A DNA stretch of 64,000 nucleotides from Halarchaeum grantii (GTDB lineage Archaea; Halobacteriota; Halobacteria; Halobacteriales; Halobacteriaceae). Under the pieces are notes generated by a model. It was not told the origin of the DNA. It saw nothing but the letters and a program-made list of their open reading frames with translations, and did not search any database. The stretch spans positions 1,054,001 through 1,118,000 of the forward strand of contig NZ_BMPF01000001.1 in NCBI RefSeq assembly GCF_014647455.2, given 5' to 3'. Shown here one piece after another: positions 40,344-49,966 of this stretch (the first letter of the stretch is position 1; each line of letters begins with the position of its first letter). The translations under genes and the position numbers were made by a program.

Positions 40344-41488
40344 ACCGCCTCGCCGTCGTCGTGCCGAAGGCGCAAGCCGAGGCGAAACTCGAGACGCTCG
40401 AAGCGGAGGGCGTCTACGACGACTCCCGACGGGTCAGGGCACACGACGACGACCGGGTCGAGCTCCCGGTGCTCGCCGAACCGCGCGCGACGACGTTCGA
40501 CGCCATCCTGACCCAGGAAGACCCAGCGGTGCGGACGGCGAGCCTCGACGACTACCTCCGCGAACGCGGATGGGGCGCCGAGGAGATCGAGCGCGCGCCC
40601 GCCTCGTGGGCGGTCGTCGGCGACGTGATTCTGGTGTCGTTCCCCCCGGAGTGCCCGGACCGGGCGGCCGTCGGCGACGCCCTCCTCGAGTTGCACGGGG
40701 AGGCCGACACGGTGCTCGCGCGCGGCGGCGTCGCGGGCGAGACGCGCGAACCCGCCGTCGAGGTCGTCGCGGGGAGCGGCGACACGGAGACGGTCCACAC
40801 CGAGCACGGCACGCGGTACGCCCTCGACCTCGCGGAGGTGATGTTCGCGCCGGGGAATCAGGCCGAGCGCGTCCGGATGGGCGAGGTGGTGAGCGAGGGC
40901 GAGCGCGTCCTCGACATGTTCGCCGGTATCGGCTACTTCGCGCTCCCGATGGCGCGCGCGGGCGCCGACGTCGTCGCCGTCGAGAAGAACCCGGCGGCGT
41001 TCCGCTACCTCGCGGAGAACGCCCAGTTGAACGGCGTCGCCGCGAACGTGGAGTGCGTGCTCGGGGACTGCCGCGAGTACGACGCCACCGAGCCCTTCGA
41101 GCGCGTCGTGATGGGCTACTACGACAGCCTCGGGGGGCACGTCGCGGGCGGGAGCGAGGCGACCGACCGCGGAACGGTGAGCGGTGAAACCGCGAACGGC
41201 GCGACGACCGAACGACGCGAGGGAGTCGCGGAACGGGCGAGCGGGAGCGACGACGACACCGACCTCGACCCCTCCTACCTCGCGGCGGCGTTCGACGCGC
41301 TCGACGGTGCGGGGACCGTCCACGTCCACACGACCTGTCACGAACCGGCGTTCCCGGAGCGCGCGGTCGGGCGCGTGGAGGCGGTCGCCGAGGAGTGCGG
41401 CGTCGCGGTCGAGATCGCGGCGTCGCGCGCTGTGAAGTCCCACAGCGAGGGCGTCGTCCACGGCGTCCTCGACGTCGAGGTGGGGTGA
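40340..41488 (+). CDS. taw2: Class I SAM enzyme of the Trm5/Taw2 family, probably Taw2
   Basis: A 382-residue protein of the family acting on the guanosine at tRNA position 37. SAM-binding RVLDMFAGIGYFALPMA (about residues 190-206) is followed by VVMGYYDSLGG where Trm5 methyltransferases have an N-L-P motif; this GY form is that of Taw2/TYW2, which transfers the aminocarboxypropyl group to 4-demethylwyosine in tRNA-Phe. VHVHTTCHEP and the ending VKSHSEGVVHGVLDVEV also fit. A hydrophilic insert of about 40 residues (TVSGETANGATTERREG...) interrupts the core and is unusual. GTG 40340 overlaps the nmd3 stop. Trm5 cannot be fully excluded. Confidence 0.78.
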   Translation: MNRLAVVVPKAQAEAKLETLEAEGVYDDSRRVRAHDDDRVELPVLAEPRATTFDAILTQEDPAVRTASLDDYLRERGWGAEEIERAPASWAVVGDVILVSFPPECPDRAAVGDALLELHGEADTVLARGGVAGETREPAVEVVAGSGDTETVHTEHGTRYALDLAEVMFAPGNQAERVRMGEVVSEGERVLDMFAGIGYFALPMARAGADVVAVEKNPAAFRYLAENAQLNGVAANVECVLGDCREYDATEPFERVVMGYYDSLGGHVAGGSEATDRGTVSGETANGATTERREGVAERASGSDDDTDLDPSYLAAAFDALDGAGTVHVHTTCHEPAFPERAVGRVEAVAEECGVAVEIAASRAVKSHSEGVVHGVLDVEVG

Positions 41489-41574
41489 TGGGCGAAGGCG
41501 AGCGCCACGTCCGGCTCGCGATCCTGCTCGCGCTGCTCGTGATCGGTGCGAGCGTCGCGTGGGCCGTGCTGTAG
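41488..41574 (+). CDS. 28-residue single-helix membrane microprotein
   Basis: ATG 41488 overlaps the taw2 TGA by one base and opens MGEGERHVRL followed by a hydrophobic helix AILLALLVIGASVAWAVL and TAG. The coupling to taw2 and the positive-inside layout favour a real translated peptide; no family is recognised. Confidence 0.45.
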   Translation: MGEGERHVRLAILLALLVIGASVAWAVL

Positions 41575-41633
41575 CGGGCGGACGTAGTGCGCTGAAGGCG
41601 AGCGTTTAGGGTCGTCGGGGACGTGGGAGACGT

Positions 41634-41717
41634 ATGGATCGCCAAAGCGTCATCGCGCTCTTCTTGGCCGTGCTGATGCTCACCTCGAGCGTCGCGTACG
41701 TCGTCTCGATGGTTTAG
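41634..41717 (+). CDS. 27-residue single-helix membrane microprotein
   Basis: ATG 41634 encodes MDRQSVIALFLAVLMLTSSV plus seven more residues, one membrane helix. A GCGTTTAGGG TATA-like box is about 30 bases upstream, and the TAG overlaps the stop of the convergent helicase gene. It is similar in plan to the microprotein just before it, so the two may be functionally related. Confidence 0.45.
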   Translation: MDRQSVIALFLAVLMLTSSVAYVVSMV

Positions 41718-43525
41718 TCGACGTCCCAGACGTCCGCCATCGGGCTCCGACGCTCCTCGCGTGACTCCGTCCGCTCGGCGTCGCGGCTATCGGGAGCGTG
41801 ACGCTCGGCCTCGCGCGCCCCCTCGGAGCCGCTGGAGCGCGTCGGCGTCGTCGGCACGCCCGCCGAGACGTTCGCGGTGGCGGCGTCGGCGTCGAGCTCG
41901 GGGAGGTCGGGGACGCTCATTCTGTCGACCTGTTCGCGGAACCACGGCGGCATGTCGTGGCGTGCGCGCTCGAAGACGTCGAGGACGGAGTCGTCGGCGA
42001 TGTAGGTCGCGCCGTGGTCGTCGGGCGAGCGCACGACGCGGCCCGCCGCCTGAATGACGGTGCGGAGCGCGCTCCGGTAGTACCACGCCCACTGGTCGTC
42101 GGCGAGGCGCCGTGCGACCCGCGAGTCCCCGGTGTTGAGGAACGGAGCCTTGCAGACGACCTGCCAGCGCGCGAGGTCGCCCTTCAGGTCGAGGGCCTCC
42201 TCCATCTTCACGGAGAGGAAGGCCTCGGGTTCCGCGGACGCCTTCCACGCGTCGAGGTCGGCGTCGCGGGTGTCGCTCCCGTGCGCGCGAACGCGGTCGG
42301 CGACGCCGAGCGCGGCGAGTTCCTCCTGCAAGCGCTCCTGAATGCCGTAGGAGTGGCAGTGGACGATGCCCTTCTCCTCGGGGTGGGCGGCCATGACGCG
42401 CGCGACGGCGCGCGCGACCTTCGGGAGCGTGGTGTCGCGCTCCTCGTAGGTCATCTTCCCGCACGTCACGTCGTAGAGCGGGCGGTTCTCCACGGGAAAG
42501 GTGTGTTCGACGTCGACGAGCGCGACGTTCGCGGGGTCCAAGCCGACGGAGCGGCAGAACGCCTCCTTGTCGAGGATGGTGGCGGAGAGGAGCGCGAACC
42601 TGTTCGCGCGGTCCCAGACGGTGTGGCGGAGATACCGCTCGGGGTTCATCGGCTTCGCGGTGATGCGCTTCTCCTCGTCCTGGTCGACCACCCACGTCGT
42701 CGCCGAGTCGGGGTCGCGGTAGTCCTCGACGAACCACGACACCTCGCTGATGAGTTCTTGCAGGCTGTCGCGCTCGGCGGCTTCCTCGGCGTCGAGTTCG
42801 TCCGCTTCGAGGAGTTCGTCCTTGCGGTCCTCGCAGCGGGTGACGAGCGTGTCCGCGAACTGCGCGGCGCGCTCGGCGGGGTCGTCCGCGCCGCGGCCCT
42901 CGTCGATGGCCGGCACCCGGAGGTCGTCCCAGATCGGCACCGTTCGCGGGCCGAGTTCGACCGTCGCGTACATCTCCGCCCACTCCGCGAGGCCGTGGGC
43001 CTCGTCGATGACGCAGACGTCGCGCGTGCGGAACACCTCGGAGCCGGCGGTGCGCATGAAGTACGCGAGCGTCATCGCGGCGTGCGAGCGCGCGGACGCG
43101 ACGGCGCGCGCCGAGAAGTACGGACAGCGGTGTTTGACCGCGCAGTCGTAGCCGCGTTCGCGCGCGCAGGGCGCGCGGTCCACCGGTGTCCGCTCCTCGT
43201 CCGGGAGGATGCAGGTGTAGTTGTTCTTCCCGCGAATCACCTTCAGGTCGTCGAGCAGGTCGTCGGCGGCGACGTCGTCGAGTTGGGAGACCTGCGGCGT
43301 CGTGTAGTAGGCGCCCGTGGCCTCCGTGGGGTCGGCGTCGCCCATCTCGCGCGCACACCCCATGATGGCGCGCGCGATAAGCGACTTCCCGGAGCCCGTC
43401 GGCGCGCGCACGAGGACGACGTCGTTCCCGGATTCGAACGCCGCGCGGACGTCCGAGAGCGCCTGCTCCTGGGCGCCGCGATAGGTCGGCGCCGGGAACT
43501 CGTCGTGGATGCGCGCCGGGTTCAC
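41714..43525 (-). CDS. XPD/Rad3-like DNA helicase with Fe-S cluster
   Basis: A 603-residue superfamily 2 helicase. Walker A APTGSGKS is at residues 41-48, the DEAH box in CVIDEAHGLAEW, and the C-terminal helicase signature in QAAGRVVRSPDDHG. Four cysteines at 105, 120, 128 and 134 match the 4Fe-4S site of XPD/DinG helicases. The last 70 residues are an acidic, disordered tail. Probable roles in nucleotide excision repair or removal of blocked structures, 5'-3' polarity inferred from family. ATG 43525 (MNPARIHDEFPAPTYRGAQEQAL) gives the Q-motif at the right distance. Confidence 0.9.
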   Translation of the reverse strand: MNPARIHDEFPAPTYRGAQEQALSDVRAAFESGNDVVLVRAPTGSGKSLIARAIMGCAREMGDADPTEATGAYYTTPQVSQLDDVAADDLLDDLKVIRGKNNYTCILPDEERTPVDRAPCARERGYDCAVKHRCPYFSARAVASARSHAAMTLAYFMRTAGSEVFRTRDVCVIDEAHGLAEWAEMYATVELGPRTVPIWDDLRVPAIDEGRGADDPAERAAQFADTLVTRCEDRKDELLEADELDAEEAAERDSLQELISEVSWFVEDYRDPDSATTWVVDQDEEKRITAKPMNPERYLRHTVWDRANRFALLSATILDKEAFCRSVGLDPANVALVDVEHTFPVENRPLYDVTCGKMTYEERDTTLPKVARAVARVMAAHPEEKGIVHCHSYGIQERLQEELAALGVADRVRAHGSDTRDADLDAWKASAEPEAFLSVKMEEALDLKGDLARWQVVCKAPFLNTGDSRVARRLADDQWAWYYRSALRTVIQAAGRVVRSPDDHGATYIADDSVLDVFERARHDMPPWFREQVDRMSVPDLPELDADAATANVSAGVPTTPTRSSGSEGAREAERHAPDSRDAERTESREERRSPMADVWDVD

Positions 43526-43575
43526 TGCCTATGGGTGAGGCCCGCGCGCTCCTTAACCACCACGCTCTCCCCGAT

Positions 43576-43791
43576 TCACTCGTCCGAGATTGCCGCGACG
43601 TCCGCGGGCGACGGGTTCTCGGGGAGGCGCTCGATGCAGTCGAAGCAGAGGAAGAACTCGCTGCCGTCCTCGAGTTCGAGCGTCAACCCGCCGGGGCCCG
43701 CCTTCTCGAGGTCACCGAAGTCCCAGAAGTCCCCGACGCCGCCCGGCACCTCGACGCGCGCCCCGCAGGCGTCACAGCGTCGTGTACTCAT
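43576..43791 (-). CDS. 71-residue zinc-ribbon protein
   Basis: A small protein with two CxxC pairs, RRCDACGAR (residues 6-9) and LCFDCIER (about 49-52), forming one zinc site, with a Gly/Asp-rich centre (GGVGDFWDFGDLEKAGPGG). Function unknown; it is a type of small zinc protein common in haloarchaea. Upstream neighbour on the other strand is the cysteine-cluster protein at 43875. Confidence 0.7.
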   Translation of the reverse strand: MSTRRCDACGARVEVPGGVGDFWDFGDLEKAGPGGLTLELEDGSEFFLCFDCIERLPENPSPADVAAISDE

Positions 43792-43874
43792 GCGTCCCCT
43801 CGGGCGGCGAGCGCCTTCGGTGTGTCGGGCCCCTCCCGCATCCTTTTTCGTATCGTGCGACGAACTAGCACGTC

Positions 43875-44753
43875 ATGGAGGTGAACTGCGAGGGGTGTGC
43901 GGGCTGCTGTCTCGACTGGCGCCCGCTGAGCGAGTCGCCGGACGACCACGAGCGTCGCGGGCCGCGCCCGCCGCTCGACGACACGTACAACCTCGTGCCG
44001 CTCACCCGGGAGGACGTCCGCGCGTTCGTCGACGCCGGCCTCGCGGACGCGCTGACGCCGCGCCTCTGGACGGCGGCCGAGGGCGACGACTCGGTCGAAA
44101 TCGACGGCCACGAGCTCGCGGCGATACGCGGGAACCCCGTCTTCTTCGTCGGCATCCGCAAGCCCCCGAAGCCCGTCGCGCCGTTCGGGACGGAGCCGAC
44201 GTGGCTGCGCTCCTGTGCGTTCCTCGACCCCGAGACGCTCCAGTGTCGCATCCACGACGCCGAGCACTACCCCGCGGAGTGCGGGGACTACCCCGGGCAC
44301 AACCTCGCGCTGGATGCGGAGACGGAGTGCGAGCGCGTCGAGGCGGCGTTCGGCGGCGCGGGCGAGCGCCTCGTCGACGACGCCGTGCCCGACGAGGCGG
44401 GCGTCCTCCTCGGCCCGCAGGCGCTCGGCGAGAAGGTCTTCTGCTACCCGGACCCCGACGAGCTCTCGGGCGTCGTCGCGCGCGTCGTCGACGGGACGCT
44501 GACGCAGGCCGACAGGGCGCGGTTCGTCGGCGCCGCCGCCGCGAGCGCGCCCGGCACGACGCAGGTCGCCCCGGAGCGCCGGGAGACGGACACGGTGCGC
44601 GCCCGTGAGGCGGCGTCGTGGGTCGGCGACGCCATCGAGGAGTGGGTCGAGCGGGCGGGCACGCTCGGCGACGGGACGGACGCCGACCCCGGCCTCGGTG
44701 CGTCCGTCGAGGAGGCCCGCGGCGCGCCGTCGACGCCCGGGTGGGACGCTTAA
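43875..44753 (+). CDS. YkgJ-type cysteine-cluster protein
   Basis: A 292-residue protein whose N-terminus MEVNCEGCAGCCLDW and later RSCAFLDPETLQCRIHDAEHYPAECGDYP form the CxxCxxCC + C + CxxH pattern of the YkgJ (putative Fe/Zn-binding) family. The C-terminal 100 residues are a helical acidic extension (VVARVVDGTLTQADRARFVG) not essential to the cluster. The family has no firm function; some members are proposed iron-sulfur or metal-chelating proteins. ATG 43875 lies 20-28 bases after a TTTTTCGT box. Confidence 0.8.
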   Translation: MEVNCEGCAGCCLDWRPLSESPDDHERRGPRPPLDDTYNLVPLTREDVRAFVDAGLADALTPRLWTAAEGDDSVEIDGHELAAIRGNPVFFVGIRKPPKPVAPFGTEPTWLRSCAFLDPETLQCRIHDAEHYPAECGDYPGHNLALDAETECERVEAAFGGAGERLVDDAVPDEAGVLLGPQALGEKVFCYPDPDELSGVVARVVDGTLTQADRARFVGAAAASAPGTTQVAPERRETDTVRAREAASWVGDAIEEWVERAGTLGDGTDADPGLGASVEEARGAPSTPGWDA

Positions 44754-44778
44754 GGGACCGAGAGCCGAGAGGTGCGAT

Positions 44779-45672
44779 ATGCGCGTTCTCGTCACCGGTG
44801 CGTCGGGCTTCATCGGTCACCACCTCGTCCCCGCGCTCGTGGCCGCCGGCCACGACGTCCGCGCGCTCGTCCGCGAGTCGAGTCGCTACGACCCACCGGC
44901 GGGCGTGGAGGTCGTCGAAGGCGACCTCCTCGAACCCGCGAGCCTCGCCGGCGTCTTCGCTGACGTCGATGCCGCCTACTACCTCGTGCACTCGATGCAG
45001 GCGGGCGAGGCGTTCGCGGAGCGCGACAGGATGGCCGCACACCACTTCGCGGACGCGGCGGCGGGCGCGGGCGTCTCGCGCGTGATCTACCTCAGCGGGC
45101 TCGGCGGCGAGGACGACGAGTTGAGCGAGCACCTGCGCTCGCGGCGGGAGGTCGAGTCGGTGCTGCGCGACGGCGGCTACGAGCTCACGGTCCTCCGGGC
45201 CGCGATCGTCGTCGGCGCGGGCTCAACCGGCTTCGAGGTCGTCCGACAGCTCGCCGCGCGCCTCCCCGTGATGGTGACGCCGAAGTGGGTGCGGACGCCC
45301 TGTCAGCCGATCGCGGTCGCGGACGTCGTTACCTACCTCGCGGGCGTGCTCGACGCGCCCGAGACCGCCGGGGAGGTCTACGAGATCGGCGGCCCCGAGG
45401 TGCTCACCTATCAGGAGATGATGGAGCGCACCGCCGCGCTGATGGGGCGGCGCCTCCACGTGGTTCCGGTGCCGGTGTTGTCGCCGACGCTCTCGACGTA
45501 CTGGATCGACCTCGTGACGGACGCCCCGCGCTCGGTCGTCCACCCGCTCGTCCACGGCCTGAAGAACCCGGTCGTGGCGGACGACGACGCGATCCGCGAG
45601 CACGTCACGGTCGAGTTGACGCCGTTCGACGACGCGGTTCGAGCGGCACTCGCCGCCGAGGACGATGCCTGA
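44779..45672 (+). CDS. NAD(P)-binding protein of the atypical SDR/NmrA type
   Basis: A 297-residue Rossmann protein starting MRVLVTGASGFIGHHL (T-G-x2-G-x2-G loop) with VVEGDLLEPASL and YYLVHSMQAGEAFAERD, as in the DUF2867-related/complex I NDUFA9-like atypical SDRs; no canonical Y-x3-K catalytic pair is seen in the usual place. A quinone- or lipid-linked role is possible but inferred. ATG 44779 is chosen because the frame upstream overlaps the YkgJ gene. Its stop overlaps the start of the membrane protein at 45665 by eight bases, so they are cotranscribed. Confidence 0.78.
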   Translation: MRVLVTGASGFIGHHLVPALVAAGHDVRALVRESSRYDPPAGVEVVEGDLLEPASLAGVFADVDAAYYLVHSMQAGEAFAERDRMAAHHFADAAAGAGVSRVIYLSGLGGEDDELSEHLRSRREVESVLRDGGYELTVLRAAIVVGAGSTGFEVVRQLAARLPVMVTPKWVRTPCQPIAVADVVTYLAGVLDAPETAGEVYEIGGPEVLTYQEMMERTAALMGRRLHVVPVPVLSPTLSTYWIDLVTDAPRSVVHPLVHGLKNPVVADDDAIREHVTVELTPFDDAVRAALAAEDDA

Positions 45673-46402
45673 GGGCGCTCGCGGGCGCTCGCGCGACGGG
45701 GGGGACGAGCGCGACGACGAGCAGCGCGTCGAGTACGGCCGGGCGTGGACGTACGAGAGCATCGTCGGCGCGATTCCCGGTCTCGACGTCCCGGACAGCG
45801 TCGCGCTCGTCGTCCAGTTCGCCCTCTTCGAGGGACTGGTGCTCGCGCTCGCGGCCATCTACGGGCTCTGGGGGGCGGTACCGGCGGCGACGGCGGCGGT
45901 GGTGGTCGCGACGGCCGGGAGCGCACTCATGCTCGACCTCGGGCGGCGCCTCCGGCGCGCCTCACTGCCGGAGACGTACACGCACGTCGTCTTCGGGTCG
46001 AGCGTGGAGACGGTGCTGGGCGTGGTCGCGTACGTCACGCTCTGCACGTACCTGCTCGCGGGCGACCCCCGGGCGACGCCGACGCTTCTCGGCGAACTCC
46101 TCGGGACGCCGCTCCCGGCGCCGGCGGTGTTCCTCGCGCTCCTCGTCTGCTGGGACGTCTGCTACCGCATCGGCGTCGGCTGGTGGGCGGCGGTGACGGC
46201 GTTCTGGCGCTCGCTCGCGTTCGAGTTGGACGAGGAGACGCGCGGCGTCGTGCGCGCGGCGGACTACCGGGTCGCGGCGTTCGGCACGCTCCAACTCGTC
46301 CTCGTGCCGTTCCTCGACGCGACGCCGTTGCTGACGTTCGCGGTAGTCGGGCACGTCGTCGCGGTACTCGTCGTCGTCGGGGCGGCGAGAATGAGGAGCT
46401 AA
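45665..46402 (+). CDS. Membrane protein, conserved haloarchaeal type
   Basis: A 245-residue protein with an acidic/basic 30-residue head, a soluble stretch (YESIVGAIPGLDVPDSVALVV) and four to five membrane segments (about residues 50-90, 115-130, 145-165, 220-242). I do not assign a function. It overlaps the SDR gene upstream by eight bases and is convergent, by four bases, with the small gene at 46399. Confidence 0.72.
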   Translation: MPEGARGRSRDGGDERDDEQRVEYGRAWTYESIVGAIPGLDVPDSVALVVQFALFEGLVLALAAIYGLWGAVPAATAAVVVATAGSALMLDLGRRLRRASLPETYTHVVFGSSVETVLGVVAYVTLCTYLLAGDPRATPTLLGELLGTPLPAPAVFLALLVCWDVCYRIGVGWWAAVTAFWRSLAFELDEETRGVVRAADYRVAAFGTLQLVLVPFLDATPLLTFAVVGHVVAVLVVVGAARMRS

Positions 46403-46572
46403 TCGCGGTTCATCTTCTTGAACTGGTCGAGCAGGGCCTCGGCGGAGTCGCCCGAGTCGTACGTGACGGTCCCGTGGTAGTGGGTCCGGTCGTCGTCGTC
46501 GCTCAGGTCGACGTCGGCGTTCTTCCGCTCGCGGCGTTCGTGCTCGTCCTCGTCGTAGGAGCCGATTGACAT
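46399..46572 (-). CDS. DUF5786 small acidic protein
   Basis: A 57-residue protein, MSIGSYDEDEHERRERK... ending LLDQFKKMNRD, matching the haloarchaeal DUF5786 family. It has an acidic DDDD centre and a C-terminal helix. ATG 46572 (MSIGSY) is the family start; the ATG at 46587 would add five residues and include the palindrome just upstream. Function unknown. Confidence 0.75.
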   Translation of the reverse strand: MSIGSYDEDEHERRERKNADVDLSDDDDRTHYHGTVTYDSGDSAEALLDQFKKMNRD

Positions 46573-46593
46573 GGTAGGTCTACCCATGGGTAG
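46573..46593. promoter_or_regulatory. Nested palindromes upstream of the DUF5786 gene
   Basis: CTACCCATGGGTAG (46580-46593) is a perfect 14-base palindrome; GGTAG-GT-CTACC (46573-46584) overlaps it. Lies directly before the ATG at 46572, a place where a repressor could act on a leaderless transcript. Confidence 0.4.
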
Positions 46594-46654
46594 TCAACAC
46601 ACTATCTTTAACGTAACGGATATTCACGAACGTTAATCGGCCGCCGGGGTGGCT

Positions 46655-46939
46655 TCAGAAGGAGACGGGTTCGTGGCCGTCGACGCCCATCGGCGTCGGG
46701 TCGCGGTCCGAGTAGCCGACGCGCCCGACCGCGTCCTGTCCGACCGCGCCGATGACCGCGTGCACCGCCTCCGTCGCGTCCGCGAACTCCTCCTCGCCCG
46801 TCCGTGCGAGAACCTCGTCCAGCGACTCCTCCCCCGCCGGGTGCTCGATCCGCACGCTCCCGTACGCCTCGCGGAGTTCCGCCGTGGTCGCCGGATAGTG
46901 CGCGTCTTCGAGCAGGTCGGTCGCCGTTCGGAGCGTCAT
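46655..46939 (-). CDS. DUF5789 family protein
   Basis: A 94-residue haloarchaeal protein with a helical N-terminus (TATDLLEDAHYPATTAELREAYG), a central IEHPAGEESLDEVLARTGEEEF and the conserved ending VGRVGYSDRDP. The layout matches DUF5789, small proteins of unknown role. Alone on its strand between the DUF5786 gene and the PHP gene. Confidence 0.75.
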   Translation of the reverse strand: MTLRTATDLLEDAHYPATTAELREAYGSVRIEHPAGEESLDEVLARTGEEEFADATEAVHAVIGAVGQDAVGRVGYSDRDPTPMGVDGHEPVSF

Positions 46940-47041
46940 TACAGCCCAATCTATAGTGAACGACCATTATGAATTTGGTGGGAGTCGTGTTGGCACGGGT
47001 CGGGGCACACGCTCTTTGTCCCGGACGCCCCGAGCTGACGT

Positions 47042-47854
47042 GTGCCCTACGCCGACCTCCACGTCCACACGACCGCCTCCGACGGCGAGCTGACGCTAGA
47101 GACGCTCCCCGAGGCCGCGCGCAATGCCGGCGTCGAGGCCGTCGCCGTCACCGACCACGACACGATACACCCCGGGCTCGACGCACCGCTCACGGAGCGC
47201 GGAGGCGTCGAGGTCGTTCGCGGCATCGAGTTGCGCGTCGCCGCCCCCACCCAGCGGGTCGACCTCCTCGGCTACGGCGTGCGGGAGACGGACGCGCTCC
47301 GTGCGGAGGTGGAGCGACTGCAGGACGACCGCGTCGAACGCGGCCGGCGCATCGTCGAGCGCGTCGAAGCGAAGTTGGGAATCGACCTCGGTGTCGACGT
47401 CCACGAGGGGTTCGGTCGCCCGCACGTCGCGCGCGCCGTCGTCGAACACCCCGACACCGACTACGGAACGGTGAGCGCGGTCTTCGACGACCTCATCGGC
47501 CACGACGGCCCCTGCTACGTCGCCCGCGACGTCACCGGGTTCGAGCGCGGGCGCGCCCTCCTGCGCGAGGCGTGCGGCGCCGTCGGCCTCGCGCACCCGC
47601 TACGCTACGCGGACCCGGACGCCGCGCTCGCGCTCTGCGAGACGCTGGACGCCGTCGAAGCCCACTACCCCTACGACCGGCCCGTCGGACGCGAAGCCGA
47701 CGCGCACGCGAACGGCCCCGCTCGCGTCCGGCGCACCGTCGCGGAGCACGACCTGCTCGCGCTCGGCGGGAGCGACGCACACGGACGCGAACTCGGGACC
47801 GATGGCGTCGACCGAGGCGAATACCGCCGTCTTCGGCGACGAATCGGGGACTGA
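47042..47854 (+). CDS. PHP-domain metal-dependent phosphoesterase
   Basis: A 270-residue PHP-fold hydrolase. Metal ligands appear as ADLHVHTTASDG (residues 4-15), VAVTDHDT, RGIELRV, GRPHVARAV, LAHPLRY and GGSDAHG, the complete set for a trinuclear site. Relatives hydrolyse 3',5'-nucleoside bisphosphates or sugar phosphates; the substrate is not clear. Start is GTG 47042, directly before PYADLHVH. The next gene lies 43 bases downstream on the same strand. Confidence 0.87.
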   Translation: MPYADLHVHTTASDGELTLETLPEAARNAGVEAVAVTDHDTIHPGLDAPLTERGGVEVVRGIELRVAAPTQRVDLLGYGVRETDALRAEVERLQDDRVERGRRIVERVEAKLGIDLGVDVHEGFGRPHVARAVVEHPDTDYGTVSAVFDDLIGHDGPCYVARDVTGFERGRALLREACGAVGLAHPLRYADPDAALALCETLDAVEAHYPYDRPVGREADAHANGPARVRRTVAEHDLLALGGSDAHGRELGTDGVDRGEYRRLRRRIGD

Positions 47855-47897
47855 GGGGGCCGCCAAGTTAAGGTGGAGTCGTCCCGTACGTGTGTGT

Positions 47898-48059
47898 ATG
47901 CGCTGCCACTACTGCGACCGGAGCGCTGACGTCTCCGTCGACAAGTCCGGCGTGCGCGTCGGCCTGTGCGAGGAGCACTTCCAGGAGCGCCTGGACGAGC
48001 TCGCCGACTCGGAGGCGCTCTCCCGGCTCCGCGAGCAGCTCGACATCGACCGCGCCTGA
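47898..48059 (+). CDS. DUF6757 small zinc protein
   Basis: A 53-residue protein MRCHYCDRSADVSVDKSG... with CHYC and a later GLCEEHFQERLDEL; the four ligands (Cys3) plus His suggest one zinc. It matches the haloarchaeal DUF6757 pattern. AGTTAAGG box about 26 bases upstream of ATG 47898. Function unknown. Confidence 0.72.
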   Translation: MRCHYCDRSADVSVDKSGVRVGLCEEHFQERLDELADSEALSRLREQLDIDRA

Positions 48060-48185
48060 ACATCCCCCGCCATCTGCCCTCCACTCGACGACGGCCGCCG
48101 CGAGCGACGGCCGTTCGTCCGCGCCCGCCACGCGAATCTCGCCGCGACTCACCGACGAGCGCGGCGCCTGCCGTGACCGGTCGTT

Positions 48186-48270
48186 CTTTAAGTGGTTCTC
48201 GTTACAAGCAGTAGATACGAGCGGGGGACGCCCGTGTTTCTTCGGGCGACCGTCATAACACCGGAGAGCG
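48186..48270 (+). ncRNA. Putative structured RNA, copy 1
   Basis: Begins CTTTAAGTGGTTCTCG (the TTTAA could be the TATA box). The first 37 bases recur at 48295 with one change. Predicted helices: CTCGT/ACGAG and, downstream, CGCCCG/CGGGCG. The second stem differs from that of copy 2 but stays paired. If TTTAA is the promoter, transcription would begin near 48212. Direction and boundaries are inferred. Confidence 0.4.
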
Positions 48271-48294
48271 GCGCCGCCGTCAGCCCGAACCGCC

Positions 48295-48370
48295 CTTTAA
48301 GTGGTTCTCGTCACAAGCAGTAGATACGAGCAGGGGTTCCCGGTGTCCTCGGGAACCAACATCGAACCCG
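48295..48370 (+). ncRNA. Putative structured RNA, copy 2
   Basis: CTTTAAGTGGTTCTCG unit again, 109 bases after copy 1. Helix CTCGT/ACGAG is conserved and the next helix is GGTTCCCG/CGGGAACC with loop GTGTCCT, covarying with copy 1 (loop GTGTTTCTT). Confidence 0.4.
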
Positions 48371-48483
48371 AGAGCGACGCGGCAACCAGTTCTCGACGCC
48401 GCAGACGCCGTTCGCTCTACGCGTGCCGCCGGTCAGGCACGCATACTCACGGGACGTCCCTCCCGGTTCGCCCGTTCCCGGCG

Positions 48484-49966
<1,483 letters not shown>

